A stretch of 64,000 bases of DNA, from NCBI RefSeq assembly GCF_900156865.1, contig NZ_LT732529.1:1929422-1993421 (forward strand), read 5' to 3'. A program made the position numbers and the translations under genes. Positions 26,135 to 35,986 of this stretch are shown here, one piece after another; within the stretch, counting starts at the first letter, position 1, and every line of letters starts with the position of its first letter. This stretch comes from Litchfieldia sinesaloumensis. GTDB lineage: Bacteria > Bacillota > Bacilli > Bacillales > Bacillaceae_L. The notes below the pieces were generated by a model. It was given only the letters and a program-made list of their open reading frames with translations. It did not search any database and was not told the origin of the DNA.

Positions 26135-26869
26135 TTACAGTACCTTTTCTAAGAAATCCTGGGCACGTTTGCTTTTTGGATTTGTAAAAAATTCATCTGG
26201 AGTGGTTTCTTCAACGACTACTCCATCATCCATGAAGAGGACCTTGTCAGCTACCTCACGAGCAAATCCCATTTCATGAGTTACGATAAGCATTGTCATA
26301 CCGGTATGAGCCAACCCTTTCATAACATTAAGAACTTCTTTTACCATTTCAGGGTCAAGTGCTGATGTTGGCTCGTCAAATAGCATAATCTCAGGTTCCA
26401 TAGCTAATGCTCTAGCTATCGCAACTCTCTGTTTTTGGCCCCCCGAAAGACGATTCGGGTATTCATTAGCCTTCTCCGATAAACCAACTTGATTCAATAA
26501 CTCTTTAGCTTTTGCTTCGGCATCAACTTTTGAAACCCCTTTGACCTTAATAGGCGCATAGGTTAGGTTTTGCAAAACTGTCTTATGAGGGAAGAGGTAA
26601 AAGTGCTGAAATACCATTCCGATATGTTCACGAACTTTGGTAATATTTGTTTTTGCATTTGTAATTTCGTCTTGACCAACCCAAATCTGACCTTGTGTTG
26701 GTTTTTCAAGTAAATTCAAGCATCGTAGAAATGTTGACTTCCCTGACCCAGAAGGACCAATAATCGCAACAACCTCGCCTTGTTTGAAGTTGGTCGAAAT
26801 TCCTTTTAACACATTAAGTTTGCCAAATGATTTATGAAGGTTTTCAACTTTAATATGATTATTACTCAC
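26135..26869 (-). CDS. artR: Amino acid (arginine) ABC transporter ATP-binding protein
   Basis: The cytoplasmic ATPase of a polar amino acid importer. Walker [10 protein letters not shown], signature motif [15 protein letters not shown], Walker [14 protein letters not shown] and the H-loop VTHEMGF are all intact. The frame can be read from GTG 26899, but the family N-terminus points to the GTG at 26869 (244 residues), which follows GGAGG and overlaps the artQ stop by 8 bp. It is the last gene of artP-artQ-artR. The assignment to arginine rests on the B. subtilis locus (yqiXYZ) at the same chromosomal position. Confidence 0.92.
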   Translation of the reverse strand: MSNNHIKVENLHKSFGKLNVLKGISTNFKQGEVVAIIGPSGSGKSTFLRCLNLLEKPTQGQIWVGQDEITNAKTNITKVREHIGMVFQHFYLFPHKTVLQNLTYAPIKVKGVSKVDAEAKAKELLNQVGLSEKANEYPNRLSGGQKQRVAIARALAMEPEIMLFDEPTSALDPEMVKEVLNVMKGLAHTGMTMLIVTHEMGFAREVADKVLFMDDGVVVEETTPDEFFTNPKSKRAQDFLEKVL

Positions 26870-27527
26870 TACGACGCAACCTCCTCTCAAGTCTTCCACC
26901 TAGGAACGTGAGAATTGTAACAATTATCCAATAGACTAGACCAGCAATTAGCAACGGCTCAAAATAGCGGAATGTATTTGCTCCAACAACCTGTGCACGT
27001 CTCATAATATCCAACAATCCAATTGTACTTACAATTGCAGATTCCTTAGTTAACGTAATAAATTCATTTAATAGTGCTGGTAAGATATTTTTAACAGCTT
27101 GTGGCAAGATAATATCCAACATCATTGGACGATACGAAATTCCAAGTGCTTCTGCCGCTTCTTGTTGGCCTTTATCTACAGCTTGAATACCAGCTCTAAT
27201 AATTTCCGAAATATAGGCCCCTGAGTTTAAGCCGAATGCCAATACCCCAGCTGCAAATTTATCAATATCATATTGAAAAAGCTGTGGAACTGCAAAATAA
27301 ATAATTACTAATTGGAGGATAAGTGGTGTACCTCTAAAAATGGATGTATAAATATCCGCGAACCACTTCAAATATGAAACCTTACTTATTTTAAATACCG
27401 CTAAAATTGTTCCTAGAATTAAACCTAAAATTGCCGATACTAGTGCAAAAGATACGGTAATGCCGATCCCTTCTAGTATAAACGGAATTGAAGGCACGAT
27501 TCCGGAAAAATCAATATCCAAACCCAT
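26862..27527 (-). CDS. artQ: Amino acid (arginine) ABC transporter permease
   Basis: A 221-residue inner-membrane permease of the HisM/HisQ family with about five membrane segments. The EAA loop, [22 protein letters not shown] near residues 142-163, contacts the ATPase. The N-terminal signature [20 protein letters not shown] is typical of polar amino acid permeases. Only one permease gene is present, so it should form a homodimer. It lies between artP and artR and overlaps artR. Confidence 0.93.
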   Translation of the reverse strand: MGLDIDFSGIVPSIPFILEGIGITVSFALVSAILGLILGTILAVFKISKVSYLKWFADIYTSIFRGTPLILQLVIIYFAVPQLFQYDIDKFAAGVLAFGLNSGAYISEIIRAGIQAVDKGQQEAAEALGISYRPMMLDIILPQAVKNILPALLNEFITLTKESAIVSTIGLLDIMRRAQVVGANTFRYFEPLLIAGLVYWIIVTILTFLGGRLERRLRRSE

Positions 27528-27567
27528 GCCTTACACCTCATTTCTACCTGAAAATTTGAATTAATGA

Positions 27568-28341
27568 TTATTCTTCCATCCATTGCTTTTCTAATTCTTC
27601 TAATTCACCATTTTGTTTCATTTCTTCAATAACTTTATTAAATTCTTCAACTAGCTTATCGCCTTTTGAAAAAGCAATTGCCATACCTGGAGATGCTTCG
27701 GTTGGATCATCAAATCCCACTAAATCTTGACTTTCGATGAAACCAACAGCAACTGTTTTATCTAAGTAAACTGCATCGATTCTTCCTGCTTTTAATTCTT
27801 GAATTAACTCTGGAGCTTTATTTAAAGCAGAGATTTCTAGATTCTTTAAAGTTTCTTCTTTAATTTTTTTAGCTCCTTCTTCTTGAATCGTACCTAATTG
27901 GACACCAACTGTTTTTCCATCAAGATCTTCTAAAGCCTTAATATCTGAATCCTTTAATGTAACGAACATTTCCCCTGATTTGTGGTACTCTACAGAGAAA
28001 TCAACACTTTTTTTACGTTCTTCAGTTGCTGACATACCTGAAATAATAAAATCAAGACGGTCAGATTGTAGTGCACTTATTAAGCCACCAAAATCCATGT
28101 TTTCTATTTTTAATTCGTATCCTAACTCATCTGCAATTTTTTTAGCTAAATCAATGTCAAATCCAATATAGTCACCTGTTTTTTCATCTATTGTTTCAAA
28201 TGGTGGGAAATCAGCAGACGTTCCCATTGTTAATACCTTTTTCTTATCTGAACCTGATGCATTATCATCGCTTGTCCCACACGCTGCTAAAATCGCAACT
28301 GATAAAATAGTAATCAATGTTACTAGCATAAACTTTTTCAT
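27568..28341 (-). CDS. artP: Amino acid (arginine) ABC transporter substrate-binding lipoprotein
   Basis: A 257-residue extracellular solute-binding protein of family 3. The lipoprotein signal ends in LAAC, giving a lipidated Cys21. FDIDLAKKIADELGYEL near residue 65 is the family signature, and ADFPPFETID and DFIISGMSATEERKKSVDFS belong to the binding cleft. GGGGGAAA precedes the ATG. It is the first gene of the operon. The upstream promoter carries a symmetrical ARG-box-like site, consistent with control by ArgR/AhrC. Specificity for arginine is inferred from synteny and that site. Confidence 0.92.
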   Translation of the reverse strand: MKKFMLVTLITILSVAILAACGTSDDNASGSDKKKVLTMGTSADFPPFETIDEKTGDYIGFDIDLAKKIADELGYELKIENMDFGGLISALQSDRLDFIISGMSATEERKKSVDFSVEYHKSGEMFVTLKDSDIKALEDLDGKTVGVQLGTIQEEGAKKIKEETLKNLEISALNKAPELIQELKAGRIDAVYLDKTVAVGFIESQDLVGFDDPTEASPGMAIAFSKGDKLVEEFNKVIEEMKQNGELEELEKQWMEE

Positions 28342-28388
28342 TATTTATTTCCCCCTGCTTTATAATTTATATTTATTCGTTAGAATGT

Positions 28389-28416
28389 ATTTTAACACAT
28401 CTGCATAAATATACAA
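28389..28416 (-). promoter_or_regulatory. Probable artP promoter
   Basis: On the minus strand, TTGTAT (28411-28416) and TAAAAT (28389-28394) are separated by 16 bp, about 50 bp upstream of the artP start. Confidence 0.6.
28402..28415. promoter_or_regulatory. Candidate ARG box (ArgR/AhrC operator) on artP promoter
   Basis: TGCATAAATATACA fits the symmetrical pattern TGNATWWWWATNCA of ArgR/AhrC operators at every defined position. It overlaps the -35 and spacer of the putative artP promoter, as expected for repression by arginine. The regulator gene itself lies at 51154. Confidence 0.5.
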
Positions 28417-28651
28417 TATGTTTTTTAAAAATAATAATAGATTAATAATTCTATCATTTTTACTTCTAGTTATTCGGATATCCTTTTGCTGTTTGTTGAT
28501 ACCTCCCTGTTGACCTAAATAAAGCCTCCTAGTTACTTGAAAACTGTTGTAAAGAAATCGCCTTTAATACTTTACTAATATAAAGAGTTAAAGCGAAAAT
28601 ACATCATTTTCAAAGTTTATTATACATACTTTATAAGAGTTTGACCAAAAA
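28417..28651. other. Intergenic stretch with no recognised gene
   Basis: The DNA between the artP promoter and the brxB terminator is A+T rich. It has no open frame with a convincing start and ribosome binding site; two AGGAGG/GGGAGG-like motifs on the minus strand (around 28500-28530) are not followed by usable start codons. I see no gene or RNA structure here. Confidence 0.5.
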
Positions 28652-28652
28652 A

Positions 28653-28673
28653 AAGAAGCCTTCAAGGCCTCTT
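28653..28673 (-). terminator. Terminator after brxB
   Basis: AAGAGGCCTT and AAGGCTTCTT (minus strand) form a hairpin followed by eight T residues; it overlaps the brxB stop codon. Confidence 0.85.
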
Positions 28674-29109
28674 ATACTTCTTCGCAATATTCTTCAAAGG
28701 TATCTTGTAATTTATTGATTACATCCATTGGTTCATGACCTTCAATCTCATGACGTTCAATCATTTTTACAATTTTTCCATCTTTTAATAATGCAAATGA
28801 TGGAGAAGATGGTGGATATCCTTCAAAATATGTTCTTGCCTTTTCTGTTGCTGCTTTATCTTGACCGGCAAAAACAGTTACTAATTGATTTGGTCGCTTA
28901 TCATAATGAATGGCGTGAGCAGCAGCTGGTCTAGCAATTCCACCTGCACAACCACAGACTGAGTTAACCATCACTAATGTTGTACCTTCACGGTTTAGTG
29001 CTTCATCAACTTCTTCAGGTGTTTTTAGTTCTTGATAACCAGCTTCAGAGATTTCTCTTCTCGCTGTTTGAACGATATCATTCATAAACAGATTAAAATC
29101 TACTTGCAT
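28672..29109 (-). CDS. brxB: Bacilliredoxin BrxB (YqiW)
   Basis: A 145-residue thioredoxin-fold protein that removes bacillithiol from S-bacillithiolated proteins. The active site is Cys52-Gly53-Cys54 in [43 protein letters not shown] is near-identical to the B. subtilis family. A GTG at 29118 is in frame, but GAGGGAG lies at the right distance from the ATG at 29109, which gives exactly the 145 residues of BrxB. Its presence implies that the organism uses bacillithiol. Promoter TTGACA-17-TAAAAA lies upstream. Confidence 0.96.
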   Translation of the reverse strand: MQVDFNLFMNDIVQTARREISEAGYQELKTPEEVDEALNREGTTLVMVNSVCGCAGGIARPAAAHAIHYDKRPNQLVTVFAGQDKAATEKARTYFEGYPPSSPSFALLKDGKIVKMIERHEIEGHEPMDVINKLQDTFEEYCEEV

Positions 29110-29170
29110 TTTGAACACTCCCTCGTGAATATATATCTTTCCTTACTTTATAATATCAATTTAGTATGTG

Positions 29171-29199
29171 TTTTTACAAATCTAAGCTATTATTGTCAA
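29171..29199 (-). promoter_or_regulatory. Probable sigma-A promoter of brxB
   Basis: On the minus strand, a perfect TTGACA (29194-29199) and TAAAAA (29171-29176) are separated by 17 bp, about 60 bp upstream of the brxB start. Confidence 0.65.
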
Positions 29200-29215
29200 A
29201 ATCTGATTCAATACG

Positions 29216-29312
29216 TTTAAAAAAAAGGGATTGGGTTATTCTAAATAATACATCTAGATCATACCCCTAAACTCCCTAGATGGAAGGAAAGTATACGTAT
29301 ACTTTCCTTCTT
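29216..29312 (+). ncRNA. Candidate small RNA on the plus strand (tentative)
   Basis: A weak promoter (TTGTCA 29193-29198, 17 bp, TTTAAA 29216-29221) points rightward. About 60-90 nt later comes a perfect 28-nt palindrome followed by T7, a good plus-strand terminator. Both flanking protein genes are on the minus strand, so a plus-strand terminator has no annotated client. Within the interval, CATCTAG and CTAGATG form a further 7-bp stem. Expression is unproven. Confidence 0.3.
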
Positions 29313-29317
29313 TTTTT
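29283..29317 (+). terminator. Perfect 28-nt palindromic terminator hairpin
   Basis: Positions 29283-29310 are a perfect inverted repeat (half GAAGGAAAGTATAC), followed on the plus strand by seven T residues. On the minus strand it lies 5 bp after the meaB stop but is not followed by a T-run. It may still end the mut transcript, but its orientation favours a plus-strand RNA. Confidence 0.7.
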
Positions 29318-30419
29318 ATGTTTCATATAGATCAATTAATGCTTTAACTGCGGTTGTTACGTTTACGTGACCCTCTACAACTTTATTTTCTAGGACAGGC
29401 AGCTGCGATTTAATGGCTGGATGAGTAAAGAAGGCTGTTTCAAGATAATCTTTTATCATCGCATGAATCCAATCCTTAGTTTGAGCATTTCGTCTCTCCC
29501 AAAAGACGCCAGATTCTTTTGTTGTTTCTACAAAGCGCATGACAATCTTCCACATTTCTTCCATTCCTTCATGATAAAGTGCAGATACCGTATATGCCTT
29601 TGATGACCATCCTCTCGTTGCAGGCTGAAGATAGTGAAGAATCCGATTGTATTCACCTCTTGCGACTTTTGCTCTTTGCTTATTATCTCCGTCTGCTTTA
29701 TTAATAACTAAGCTATCTGCAAGCTCCATCACACCTTTTTTCATACCTTGCAGTTCGTCCCCCGCTCCTGTAAGAACAAGTAGTAGAAAAAAGTCCACCA
29801 TACTTCTAACAACTATTTCACTTTGACCTACACCGATAGTTTCCACCAAGATGACATCAAACCCAGCTGCCTCACAAAGTAGCATGGTTTCTCTGGTTTT
29901 TCGATTCACTCCACCAAGTGTCCCACCTGATGGTGATGGACGAATGAATGCATTCTTATTCCGAGACAGTGATTCCATGCGCGTTTTATCACCTAAAATA
30001 CTTCCTCCGGTCACACTACTACTTGGATCAACCGCCAATACTGCAACTCGGTATCCTTGTTCACATAAATAGGAACCGAAGCTCTCTATGAATGTACTTT
30101 TTCCAGCACCCGGGACTCCTGTAATACCTACACGAACAGAGTTTCCTGTATAAGGAAGAATCTCATTAATAACCGCTTGTGCCTTATCTTCATGACGTTT
30201 GGCATTACTTTCAACAAGGGTAATTGCCTGTGCAAGTATGGTTCGGTCACCATTTTTAATACCTTGCACAAACTCTTCCGTGGTACGTTCTTTCCTTTTA
30301 ACAAACTTTCGTTTAGTAGTAGAAGGGTTGCTATGATGTTTACCTTTTACAATTTCAGTTGTAAAACTATCAGACGGTTCATCTGGTACCCATTCAGGCC
30401 GATTTCTTTTATCATTCAT
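29316..30419 (-). CDS. meaB: Methylmalonyl-CoA mutase-associated GTPase MeaB
   Basis: A 367-residue G3E-family P-loop GTPase that gates cobalamin loading and protects methylmalonyl-CoA mutase. The P-loop GVPGAGKST is near residues 92-100, and ETIGVGQSE contains the switch Glu/Gly. The NKAD base-specificity motif is in [11 protein letters not shown], and the C-terminal dimerisation helices end in [15 protein letters not shown]. The ATG at 30419 overlaps the mutB stop by 8 bp and has GAGG 9 nt upstream; an in-frame ATG at 30434 is also possible. It is the third gene of mutA-mutB-meaB. Confidence 0.94.
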   Translation of the reverse strand: MNDKRNRPEWVPDEPSDSFTTEIVKGKHHSNPSTTKRKFVKRKERTTEEFVQGIKNGDRTILAQAITLVESNAKRHEDKAQAVINEILPYTGNSVRVGITGVPGAGKSTFIESFGSYLCEQGYRVAVLAVDPSSSVTGGSILGDKTRMESLSRNKNAFIRPSPSGGTLGGVNRKTRETMLLCEAAGFDVILVETIGVGQSEIVVRSMVDFFLLLVLTGAGDELQGMKKGVMELADSLVINKADGDNKQRAKVARGEYNRILHYLQPATRGWSSKAYTVSALYHEGMEEMWKIVMRFVETTKESGVFWERRNAQTKDWIHAMIKDYLETAFFTHPAIKSQLPVLENKVVEGHVNVTTAVKALIDLYET

Positions 30420-32610
30420 TTCCTTCTTCCTCATAACCTAATCGACGATAGATTTCCTCAATAACCTTTTGAGCAGCAACAGGTATGACAGTACCAGGAC
30501 CAAAAATAGCTGCAGCCCCTTGCTCTTTTAGATAGTCATAATCCTGTGCAGGAATAACGCCTCCAACAATAACGATAATATCTTCACGACCTAATTTCCT
30601 CAATTCCTCAATCAGCTGTGGAAGTAGTGTTTTATGGCCTGCAGCCAATGAACTCATGCCAACCACATGCACATCATTTTCAACCGCCTGTAATGCTGTT
30701 TCTGCTGGCGTTTGGAAAAGTGGACCAATATCAACATCAAAACCAAGATCTGCGAAAGCTGTGGCAATTACCTTTGCTCCTCGGTCGTGACCGTCCTGCC
30801 CCATTTTTGCAATCAGGATTCGTGGTCGTCTCCCCTCATACTCTAGAAACTCGTCAGTTATATTTTTTATATTCATGATTTCTTCCTCATTTGAATATTC
30901 TGAGCTATAGATTCCACTAATAGAACGAATAACAGCTTTATGTCTTTGGGAAGCTTCTTCGACTGCATTAGAAATCTCACCTAATGTTGCTCGGGCTCTT
31001 GCCGCATTAACAGCTAATTCTAGCAGATTCCCTTCGCCTGTTTTTACAGCGTGTGTAATAGCATCTAAAGCTGCGCGTACTTTAGAATCGTCTCGTGAAG
31101 ATTTTAAGTGATTAAGTCTCTCTATTTGTTTTAATCGTACAGCAGTGTTATCTATATCTAAAATATCGATTGGATCTTCTTTTTGTAATCGATATTTATT
31201 TACACCAATGATTGTCTCTTTGCCGGAATCAATTTTCGCCTGACGTCTAGCTGCTGCTTCCTCAATCCTCATTTTGGGAAGTCCAGTCTCAATTGCTTTC
31301 GTCATTCCGCCAAGCCTCTCAATTTCCTCAATATGTTTCCAGGCTCTATTCATTAACTCCTTCGTTAACGTTTCAACATAGTAGGAGCCCCCCCAAGGAT
31401 CAATCACATTGCAAATGCCCGTTTCATCCTGTAAATAAAGCTGTGTGTTTCTAGCAATTCGTGCCGAAAAATCAGTTGGTAGAGCAATTGCTTCATCAAG
31501 TGCATTTGTATGCAGGGATTGCGTATGGCCAGACGCTGCAGCCAATGCCTCGATACATGTTCTCGTTACATTATTGTATGGATCTTGCTCAGTCAAGCTC
31601 CAGCCCGAAGTTTGTGAATGGGTTCTTAACGCAAGTGATTTCGGATTTTTAGGGTTGAAGGCCTTCATCATTTGCGCCCAAATGAAGCGAGCAGCTCTCA
31701 TCTTTGCAACTTCCATAAAATAGTTCATCCCAATTGCCCAGAAAAACGATAAGCGAGGAGCAAAGGAATCTATATCAATTCCTTTCTTAATACCTGTTCG
31801 AACATATTCCAGACCATCTGCTAATGTATATGCCAATTCAAGGTCAGCTGGTGCACCCGCTTCTTGCATATGGTACCCAGAAATACTAATGCTATTGAAC
31901 TTCGGCATATTTTTAGACGTATACTCAAAGATATCAGAAATAATCCTCATAGACGTTTCCGGTGGATAGATATAAGTGTTTCGAACCATATATTCTTTTA
32001 AGATATCATTTTGAATCGTTCCCGATAGTTTCTCAGGTGAAACGCCTTGTTCCTCTGCTGTGACAATATAAAATGCCATGATAGGAAGTACTGCGCCATT
32101 CATCGTCATCGAAACACTCATTTGATCGAGTGGGATACCATCAAATAATGTTTTCATGTCTAATATCGAATCAATTGCAACCCCTGCCTTACCAACGTCC
32201 CCCACTACACGCGGATGGTCGGAATCATAGCCTCGGTGAGTGGCTAGGTCAAATGCAACTGATAGTCCCTTTTGGCCCATCGCGAGATTTCTACGATAAA
32301 AAGCATTACTTTCTTCTGCTGTGGAAAAACCAGCATATTGGCGAACGGTCCATGGTCGATTCACATACATCGTTGGGTATGGTCCACGAAGAAATGGAGG
32401 AAGTCCAGGCATATAGTCAAGATGCGTTAGCCCTTCTAAGTCATCTTCAGTGTATAAAGGTTTGATAGCAATCTGTTCGTTTGTTTCAAACAACAATTCA
32501 TCGATTGAGTGCTTAATTTCTGTTTCCACTTTTTCTCGCCATTGTTCAGGAGTCGATGGTGTTTCAGACTTCTTTAACTTTATTTTTGAAAGGTCAAGTC
32601 TTTTAGCCAT
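30412..32610 (-). CDS. mutB: Methylmalonyl-CoA mutase large (catalytic) subunit
   Basis: An adenosylcobalamin-dependent enzyme that isomerises (R)-methylmalonyl-CoA to succinyl-CoA. The 732-residue protein has the TIM-barrel domain with [21 protein letters not shown] (about residues 75-95), which includes the catalytic Tyr. Its C-terminal B12-binding domain holds the cobalt-ligating His in [15 protein letters not shown] near residue 610. The length is normal. It overlaps mutA by 8 bp and meaB by 8 bp, so the three are translationally coupled. It connects propionyl-CoA from Ile/Val (bkd operon) to the TCA cycle. Confidence 0.97.
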   Translation of the reverse strand: MAKRLDLSKIKLKKSETPSTPEQWREKVETEIKHSIDELLFETNEQIAIKPLYTEDDLEGLTHLDYMPGLPPFLRGPYPTMYVNRPWTVRQYAGFSTAEESNAFYRRNLAMGQKGLSVAFDLATHRGYDSDHPRVVGDVGKAGVAIDSILDMKTLFDGIPLDQMSVSMTMNGAVLPIMAFYIVTAEEQGVSPEKLSGTIQNDILKEYMVRNTYIYPPETSMRIISDIFEYTSKNMPKFNSISISGYHMQEAGAPADLELAYTLADGLEYVRTGIKKGIDIDSFAPRLSFFWAIGMNYFMEVAKMRAARFIWAQMMKAFNPKNPKSLALRTHSQTSGWSLTEQDPYNNVTRTCIEALAAASGHTQSLHTNALDEAIALPTDFSARIARNTQLYLQDETGICNVIDPWGGSYYVETLTKELMNRAWKHIEEIERLGGMTKAIETGLPKMRIEEAAARRQAKIDSGKETIIGVNKYRLQKEDPIDILDIDNTAVRLKQIERLNHLKSSRDDSKVRAALDAITHAVKTGEGNLLELAVNAARARATLGEISNAVEEASQRHKAVIRSISGIYSSEYSNEEEIMNIKNITDEFLEYEGRRPRILIAKMGQDGHDRGAKVIATAFADLGFDVDIGPLFQTPAETALQAVENDVHVVGMSSLAAGHKTLLPQLIEELRKLGREDIIVIVGGVIPAQDYDYLKEQGAAAIFGPGTVIPVAAQKVIEEIYRRLGYEEEGNE

Positions 32611-34510
32611 GCTGCCTCACCCCCATTACATGTTGTAATTGATATAAAAATGAATAACAATCTGTTCCCATATGGATAAAGTCTTTTACCCCATTGTTTC
32701 TATATAGTGATTCATCCTCTTGTTTACCTGCAAGATAGAAATGAATGGTATCATTATCTTCATTAAGTTTGCTACAAATTTCTGGAACCATCTCTTTATA
32801 CTTTTCATCCTGTCCACAAAAGATGAAGATTTTGAGATTCATAGTTTTTGCACCTTCAATTGCTTCTTCTGCAGTTAAAAACCCATCATTTCTGACCACT
32901 TGGAAACCACCAGCTTCAAAGAAGCCTGTAATAAAATCTGCTCTTGGCTTATGCTCTGGAATCGTTCCTAGATTTAGCAACCCTACCTTTGGTCGTTCTC
33001 CAGTTGTTTTCAGATAGTCCTCTGAGGCTTTTCTCAATTGCTCAAAGCCTTCTGAGATTCTTACAGGATGTATAGGGGTTATAGTGATTGCTGCATCACT
33101 GGTAGTGGTATTATCTTTGGGTTCTAGGTTACTAAACGGTTTTTCATGAATATTTGCGTACATATTAGTCCCTACAATTATATCTTTACGATGATTTACA
33201 TTTCCTTGTCTTTGTGAAAAGACGCTTGAAATGTTTTTTTGGACACTTCCATTTTTTAGCGCTTCAAGCATTCCACCTTCTGCTTCAATTTCGTTAAGTA
33301 ATTCCCAGGCCTTTTCTGCCACTTCATTTGTCAATGTTTCGACATACCAAGAACCTCCTGCTGGATCGATTACCTTATTTAAGAAGGATTCTTCCCGAAG
33401 AATGGACTGTGTATTTCTGGCTATTCTTCTTGAGAACGTGTCGGATTGCTTAATCGGTTCATCAAATGCTGATACATGGAGACTATCAATTCCACCAACT
33501 ATTGCAGAAAATGCCTCAATTGTGGATCGGAGCATATTGACATATGGATCATAGATCGTTTTTGTAAATGCTGATGTTCTTGCATGGATATGCATCTGGG
33601 AAGAAGCTTCATTTCCACCGTATGCCTCTATAACAGTTGACCATAATATTCTTGCTGCACGTAATTTAGCAATTTCCATAAAAACATTCGAACCAATCGA
33701 AAACGAAAAAGTCATGCGTGGCGCAACGTCATCAATGGTAAGACCTCTTTCAAGAAGTTCACTCAAGTATTCAATTCCCGTGCCGATTGTATATGCTAGT
33801 TCCTGAACGGCATTTGCTCCACCATTATGATAAGGTGTGCCTTTTACAAGAACAGTCCTTATTTTTGTATGATTTTCAATAGCCCATTTAACTGAATTCG
33901 TTAACTGATTATATGCTATTTCAGGTTTGACTAGTAACTGCCCCTTTTCCACTAATAACGCCAATGGATCCATCCCAATCGTACCTGTAAGAGTATCCGC
34001 TTTTGTAAAAGTGGCAATGAGTGATAAAAAGGAGTCTACATCTGATTTAACATCAATTAGAACAGGTATAGATGAAAGGGATACCCCTCTAAATGCTGTT
34101 GATATTTCTTCTAATGTATGTAAGGCAAGTCCCTTTTCTGAGCTATTTTGAGGTTGCAGTGAAAAATGAATCATGGTTTGCCCAGTTGTTAAACCTTCCT
34201 TCAAAGCAACATTGAACTCCTCCGGCGAATGAACGTCGATTTCCTGACTGACATACCAAGGCTGGTTCACATAACCTGTTAGTTTTGAGCCACGTACTTT
34301 TGATCCTTCTCCAGGCATTTCTTTAAGGAAAGGGGTAAGATGGATATCGTCTTTTGTATAGATAGGCTTTAATTCAATCTTTTCATAAGTATTGGTATAT
34401 AATTTTTCAATCGGTTTACCCTTTAATGTTTTTTCAGCTTCCTGTTTCCATGTCTCGTAGTCAATGGATGGGAAGGTAATATCTTGGTATTCTTTTGATG
34501 GCTTTGGCAC
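32603..34510 (-). CDS. mutA: Methylmalonyl-CoA mutase small subunit
   Basis: A 635-residue non-catalytic partner of MutB. It has the mutase barrel fold ([63 protein letters not shown]) and a C-terminal cobalamin-domain remnant. That remnant lacks the DxHxxG cobalt-ligand motif, reading [15 protein letters not shown] instead. It starts with GTG 13 nt after GAGGGGG. A promoter (TTGCGA-17-TAAAAT) and a candidate cre site lie immediately upstream, so this is the first gene of the mutA-mutB-meaB operon. Confidence 0.95.
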   Translation of the reverse strand: MPKPSKEYQDITFPSIDYETWKQEAEKTLKGKPIEKLYTNTYEKIELKPIYTKDDIHLTPFLKEMPGEGSKVRGSKLTGYVNQPWYVSQEIDVHSPEEFNVALKEGLTTGQTMIHFSLQPQNSSEKGLALHTLEEISTAFRGVSLSSIPVLIDVKSDVDSFLSLIATFTKADTLTGTIGMDPLALLVEKGQLLVKPEIAYNQLTNSVKWAIENHTKIRTVLVKGTPYHNGGANAVQELAYTIGTGIEYLSELLERGLTIDDVAPRMTFSFSIGSNVFMEIAKLRAARILWSTVIEAYGGNEASSQMHIHARTSAFTKTIYDPYVNMLRSTIEAFSAIVGGIDSLHVSAFDEPIKQSDTFSRRIARNTQSILREESFLNKVIDPAGGSWYVETLTNEVAEKAWELLNEIEAEGGMLEALKNGSVQKNISSVFSQRQGNVNHRKDIIVGTNMYANIHEKPFSNLEPKDNTTTSDAAITITPIHPVRISEGFEQLRKASEDYLKTTGERPKVGLLNLGTIPEHKPRADFITGFFEAGGFQVVRNDGFLTAEEAIEGAKTMNLKIFIFCGQDEKYKEMVPEICSKLNEDNDTIHFYLAGKQEDESLYRNNGVKDFIHMGTDCYSFLYQLQHVMGVRQHG

Positions 34511-34528
34511 AAGACTTCCCCCTCTATT

Positions 34529-34542
34529 CGTAATCGCTTTCA
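34529..34542 (-). promoter_or_regulatory. Candidate CcpA cre site upstream of mutA
   Basis: On the minus strand TGAAAGCGATTACG matches 13 of 14 positions of the cre consensus TGWNANCGNTNWCA. It lies just after the predicted transcription start of the mut operon, a position where CcpA represses. Confidence 0.55.
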
Positions 34543-34552
34543 GTATAAATTA

Positions 34553-34581
34553 ATTTTAGTATATATAGTAAAATGTCGCAA
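34553..34581 (-). promoter_or_regulatory. Probable promoter of mutA-mutB-meaB
   Basis: On the minus strand, TTGCGA (34576-34581) and TAAAAT (34553-34558) are separated by 17 bp. Confidence 0.6.
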
Positions 34582-34613
34582 TGAAATCAAACGACTTCTA
34601 TTTATATAGTAAA

Positions 34614-34639
34614 AAAGACACTGCGTAAGCAATGTCTTT
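34614..34639 (-). terminator. Terminator of the ptb-bkd operon
   Basis: An 11-bp stem (AAAGACATTGC / GCAGTGTCTTT on the minus strand) is followed by a T-run and overlaps the bkdB stop codon. It separates bkd from the mut operon. Confidence 0.88.
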
Positions 34640-35927
34640 AGTAAATAGCTGTATTTTCTTTAGAGGTAGTTTCGATAATATCCTTTACACGGGCTAAGAA
34701 TCGTCCGCAAACAAGGCCATCTAATACACGATGGTCAAGAGACATACAGAGATTTACCATATCACGAACTGCAATCATGCCATTAATGATAACCGGTCGT
34801 TGAACAATGGATTCAACTTGTAAAATCGCAGCCTGAGGATAATTAATAATCCCCATTGATTGAACAGAGCCAAATGAACCCGTATTATTCACTGTGAAAG
34901 TACCACCTTGCATGTCGTCAGCAGAAAGCTTTCCTGCTCTTACCTTTGCAGCCAGTTCAGAGATTTCTCTTGCGATACCTTTGATTGACTTTTCATCCGC
35001 ATTCTTAATAACAGGAACAAAAAGTGCATCTTCTGTGGCAACGGCAATTGAAATATTAATATCCTTCTTCTGAATGATTTTATCTCCTGCCCACATGGAG
35101 TTAATTTGTGGGAATTCCTTCAATGCTTGTGCAACTGCTTTTACGAAAAACGCAAAGAAGGTTAGGTTGAATCCTTCCTTTTGTTTAAATTCATTCTTAA
35201 GTGAATTTCTGTAGGCAACCATATTGGTTGCATCTACCTCTACCATCGTCCAAGCATGTGGTGCTTCATGCTTACTCCGGAGCATGTTCGCAGCAATAGC
35301 CTTTCGAACACCAGACACCGGTATTTCAATATCACCTACAGCAACAGGTACATGTGGTCCAGGAGCTGGTTCTGACTTATTTGCTGTGCTGGTAGCTGGT
35401 TGTCTAGAAACCTGAGGCGTTGCTTTTTCGACTTGCTGACCTGCAGTAGGAATCTGTCCAGATTCAATTAACTTCTGAAGATCCTTACGAGTGATTCTTC
35501 CACCTGATCCTGTACCATTAACTTGAGCAAGGTCGATATTATGTTCCTGTGATAACTTAAGAACCGCAGGTGAATAACGTAATTTCTTCGAAGTATCACT
35601 ATGCTCGATTGCGCCACCTGCACCTTTTTCTGCTACTTCTTCTTTTACTTCAACATCTGGTGTAGCCGATGCTTCGGTTTGACCGCCTGCTGTTTCAATG
35701 ACACAAATTACTTCTCCTACCGCTAATGTTTCTCCTTCTTCTGCAATCAGTTCTGTAATCGTTCCTGAAAAAGAGGAAGGTACCTCCGCATTTACTTTAT
35801 CCGTCATGACCTCAGCTAATGGGTCATATTTATTTACTGTGTCCCCAACAGCTACAAGCCATTTACTAATCGTTCCCTCTGTTACACTCTCACCGAGCTG
35901 GGGCATTGTTATTCTTTCAGTTGCCAA
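34638..35927 (-). CDS. bkdB: Branched-chain alpha-keto acid dehydrogenase E2 (lipoamide acyltransferase)
   Basis: The core of the Bkd complex; it transfers the branched acyl group to CoA. The 429-residue protein has a lipoyl domain (MTDKVNAEVPSSFSG, lipoylated Lys near residue 44), an E1/E3-binding domain (YSPAVLKLSQEHNIDLAQVNGTGSGGRITRKDL, about 121-153), a flexible linker and a catalytic domain with LDHRVLDG near the end. The start is a TTG that follows GAGGAGG at good distance. An out-of-frame ATG inside that spacer opens only a four-codon frame. It is the last gene of the operon. Confidence 0.96.
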   Translation of the reverse strand: MATERITMPQLGESVTEGTISKWLVAVGDTVNKYDPLAEVMTDKVNAEVPSSFSGTITELIAEEGETLAVGEVICVIETAGGQTEASATPDVEVKEEVAEKGAGGAIEHSDTSKKLRYSPAVLKLSQEHNIDLAQVNGTGSGGRITRKDLQKLIESGQIPTAGQQVEKATPQVSRQPATSTANKSEPAPGPHVPVAVGDIEIPVSGVRKAIAANMLRSKHEAPHAWTMVEVDATNMVAYRNSLKNEFKQKEGFNLTFFAFFVKAVAQALKEFPQINSMWAGDKIIQKKDINISIAVATEDALFVPVIKNADEKSIKGIAREISELAAKVRAGKLSADDMQGGTFTVNNTGSFGSVQSMGIINYPQAAILQVESIVQRPVIINGMIAVRDMVNLCMSLDHRVLDGLVCGRFLARVKDIIETTSKENTAIY

Positions 35928-35986
35928 TCATGAAACCTCCTCTGTCACCATTCATCCTCTCTCAAGCCATGAATAGCAGTGCAAAT

